NCBI GenBank assembly: GCA_030671565.1
Contig: DAOVIC010000097.1
Location: 1-7,218, forward strand
DNA length: 7,218 bases
Direction: 5' to 3'
From: Anaerohalosphaeraceae bacterium
GTDB taxonomy: Bacteria > Planctomycetota > Phycisphaerae > Sedimentisphaerales > Anaerohalosphaeraceae
Part shown: positions 6,706 to 7,218 of the stretch, in pieces
Numbering within the stretch: position 1 is the first letter of the stretch
Layout: each line of letters starts with the position of its first letter
Made by a program: the position numbers and the translations under genes
Notes under the pieces: model-generated
The model's database searches: none
The model's input: the letters and a program-made list of their open reading frames with translations, nothing else
What the model was told of the DNA's origin: nothing

Positions 6706-7050
6706 TTGGGTTGCGATAATGACCAATCTGGTCGAACGAAGGTTGCCGCATTTGTCGTGGCGATTTGCCTTTGTTTTGTATTGAGTAGTTTTTTATTTTT
6801 TAACATTTTATCTGACAAAGATGACGTGCCGGTTATAAATATCTCAAGCCGAATAAACCCTAATACCGCATCGATCGAGAGTATGATGCGTTTGCCCGGT
6901 ATCGGCCCATCGCGGGCCAGTGACATTGTGGAATATCGCAGAAATTGCGTTGGTGAAAAGGTGTTTGGCAGTGCCGACGACCTGCAGGCGGTAAAAGGGA
7001 TAGGGCCAAAGACGGTCGAAAAGATGGAACATTTGTTGTGCTTTGAATGA
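6706..7050 (+). CDS. ComEA-type membrane-anchored helix-hairpin-helix DNA-binding protein
   Basis: A 114-residue protein with a short polar N-terminus, one membrane segment (about residues 13-33, Val/Phe/Cys-rich) and a C-terminal tandem helix-hairpin-helix domain: INPNTASIESMMRLPGIGPSRA, then a linker helix, then DLQAVKGIGPKTVEKMEHLL. This is the ComEA pattern, in which the N-anchored domain binds double-stranded DNA outside the inner membrane during natural transformation. Related HhH proteins also exist without competence roles, and no other com genes are in the window. The start is chosen as TTG 6706 because GGAG at 6696-6699 lies six bases before it; a TTG at 6694 in the same frame would add four residues but has no ribosome binding site. 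Two Cys in the membrane segment region and one near the C-terminus are unremarkable. The HhH assignment is confident, the competence role moderate. Confidence 0.85.
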   Translation: MGCDNDQSGRTKVAAFVVAICLCFVLSSFLFFNILSDKDDVPVINISSRINPNTASIESMMRLPGIGPSRASDIVEYRRNCVGEKVFGSADDLQAVKGIGPKTVEKMEHLLCFE

Positions 7051-7068
7051 TGCAGGGAATAGCAGATT

Positions 7069-7218
7069 ATGGTGGATTGGGAAATAAAGAAAACGCTTGG
7101 CAAGTGCTGGGGAACTGACGAGGAGTTTGTGGTTGGGCAGGATTATTACGCAGCTCTTATGGAGACTGAGGAGGGTTTTGAGAGGCGTGATTATAGTGTT
7201 GGGTATTGGCAGGAGCAT
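7069..7218 (+). CDS. Small protein of unknown function, N-terminal part (cut by window edge)
   Basis: An open frame from ATG 7069 to the window end encodes 50 residues starting MVDWEIKKTLGKCWGTDEEF and running through a YYAALMETEEGFERRDYS stretch to a Trp. It begins 18 bases after the comEA-like stop codon, with AGGGA at 7054-7058 as a somewhat distant ribosome binding site (GTG 7072 is an alternative start), and is probably co-transcribed with it. The pattern W.I....G.C......f..G..yy..L.e...gf.R.D.S...W resembles, from memory, a short planctomycete family of unknown function with a CxxTG-type Cys motif near the N-terminus. Here Cys13 is kept but the residues after it differ. Family match unverified and function unknown. 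Confidence 0.6.
   Translation, partial: MVDWEIKKTLGKCWGTDEEFVVGQDYYAALMETEEGFERRDYSVGYWQEH

Noticed and set aside
6678..7218. Minus-strand open frames opposite the comEA-like gene
   Set aside because: They are opposite a clear membrane-anchored HhH protein and lack recognisable domains.

Overview
The window looks like a chromosomal stretch from a planctomycete-type bacterium, most likely in or near the class Phycisphaerae. This is inferred from gene content: a cytoplasmic GH10-like protein with an N-terminal beta domain of a type I recall from Planctomycetota, and a truncated small protein at the right edge resembling a short Cys-containing family I also associate with that phylum. No rRNA, tRNA or phylogenetic marker search was possible, so the placement is tentative. 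GC content is moderate by eye, and codon use (many T-ending codons: CTT, GTT, CGT) looks uniform across the genes. I saw no transposon, prophage or CRISPR.

Layout. The left edge carries two genes on the minus strand: a membrane-anchored YbjQ/UPF0145-type protein, then 18 bases later the start of an unidentified gene that leaves the window. A 164-base divergent promoter region (693-856) separates them from a plus-strand run that fills the rest: aspS (aspartyl-tRNA synthetase with non-discriminating signatures), a membrane sensor histidine kinase with a CxxCH haem-c motif in its extracytoplasmic sensor domain, a small Cys-rich protein of possible GAF-like fold, a strong terminator-like hairpin, a GH10-fold protein lacking both catalytic glutamates, a second hairpin, a membrane-anchored ComEA-type helix-hairpin-helix protein, and the first 50 codons of a small protein.

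These are mostly independent housekeeping and signalling genes rather than one pathway. aspS and the kinase are 56 bases apart and may share a transcript. The kinase has no response regulator in the window. The Cys-rich protein downstream of it has its own ribosome binding site and could be a separate unit. The most unusual item is the GH10-like protein: it keeps the barrel landmarks of a xylanase, but glycine stands at both positions where the acid/base and nucleophile glutamates belong, and it has no signal peptide. It is best read as a pseudo-glycosidase, not a xylanase.
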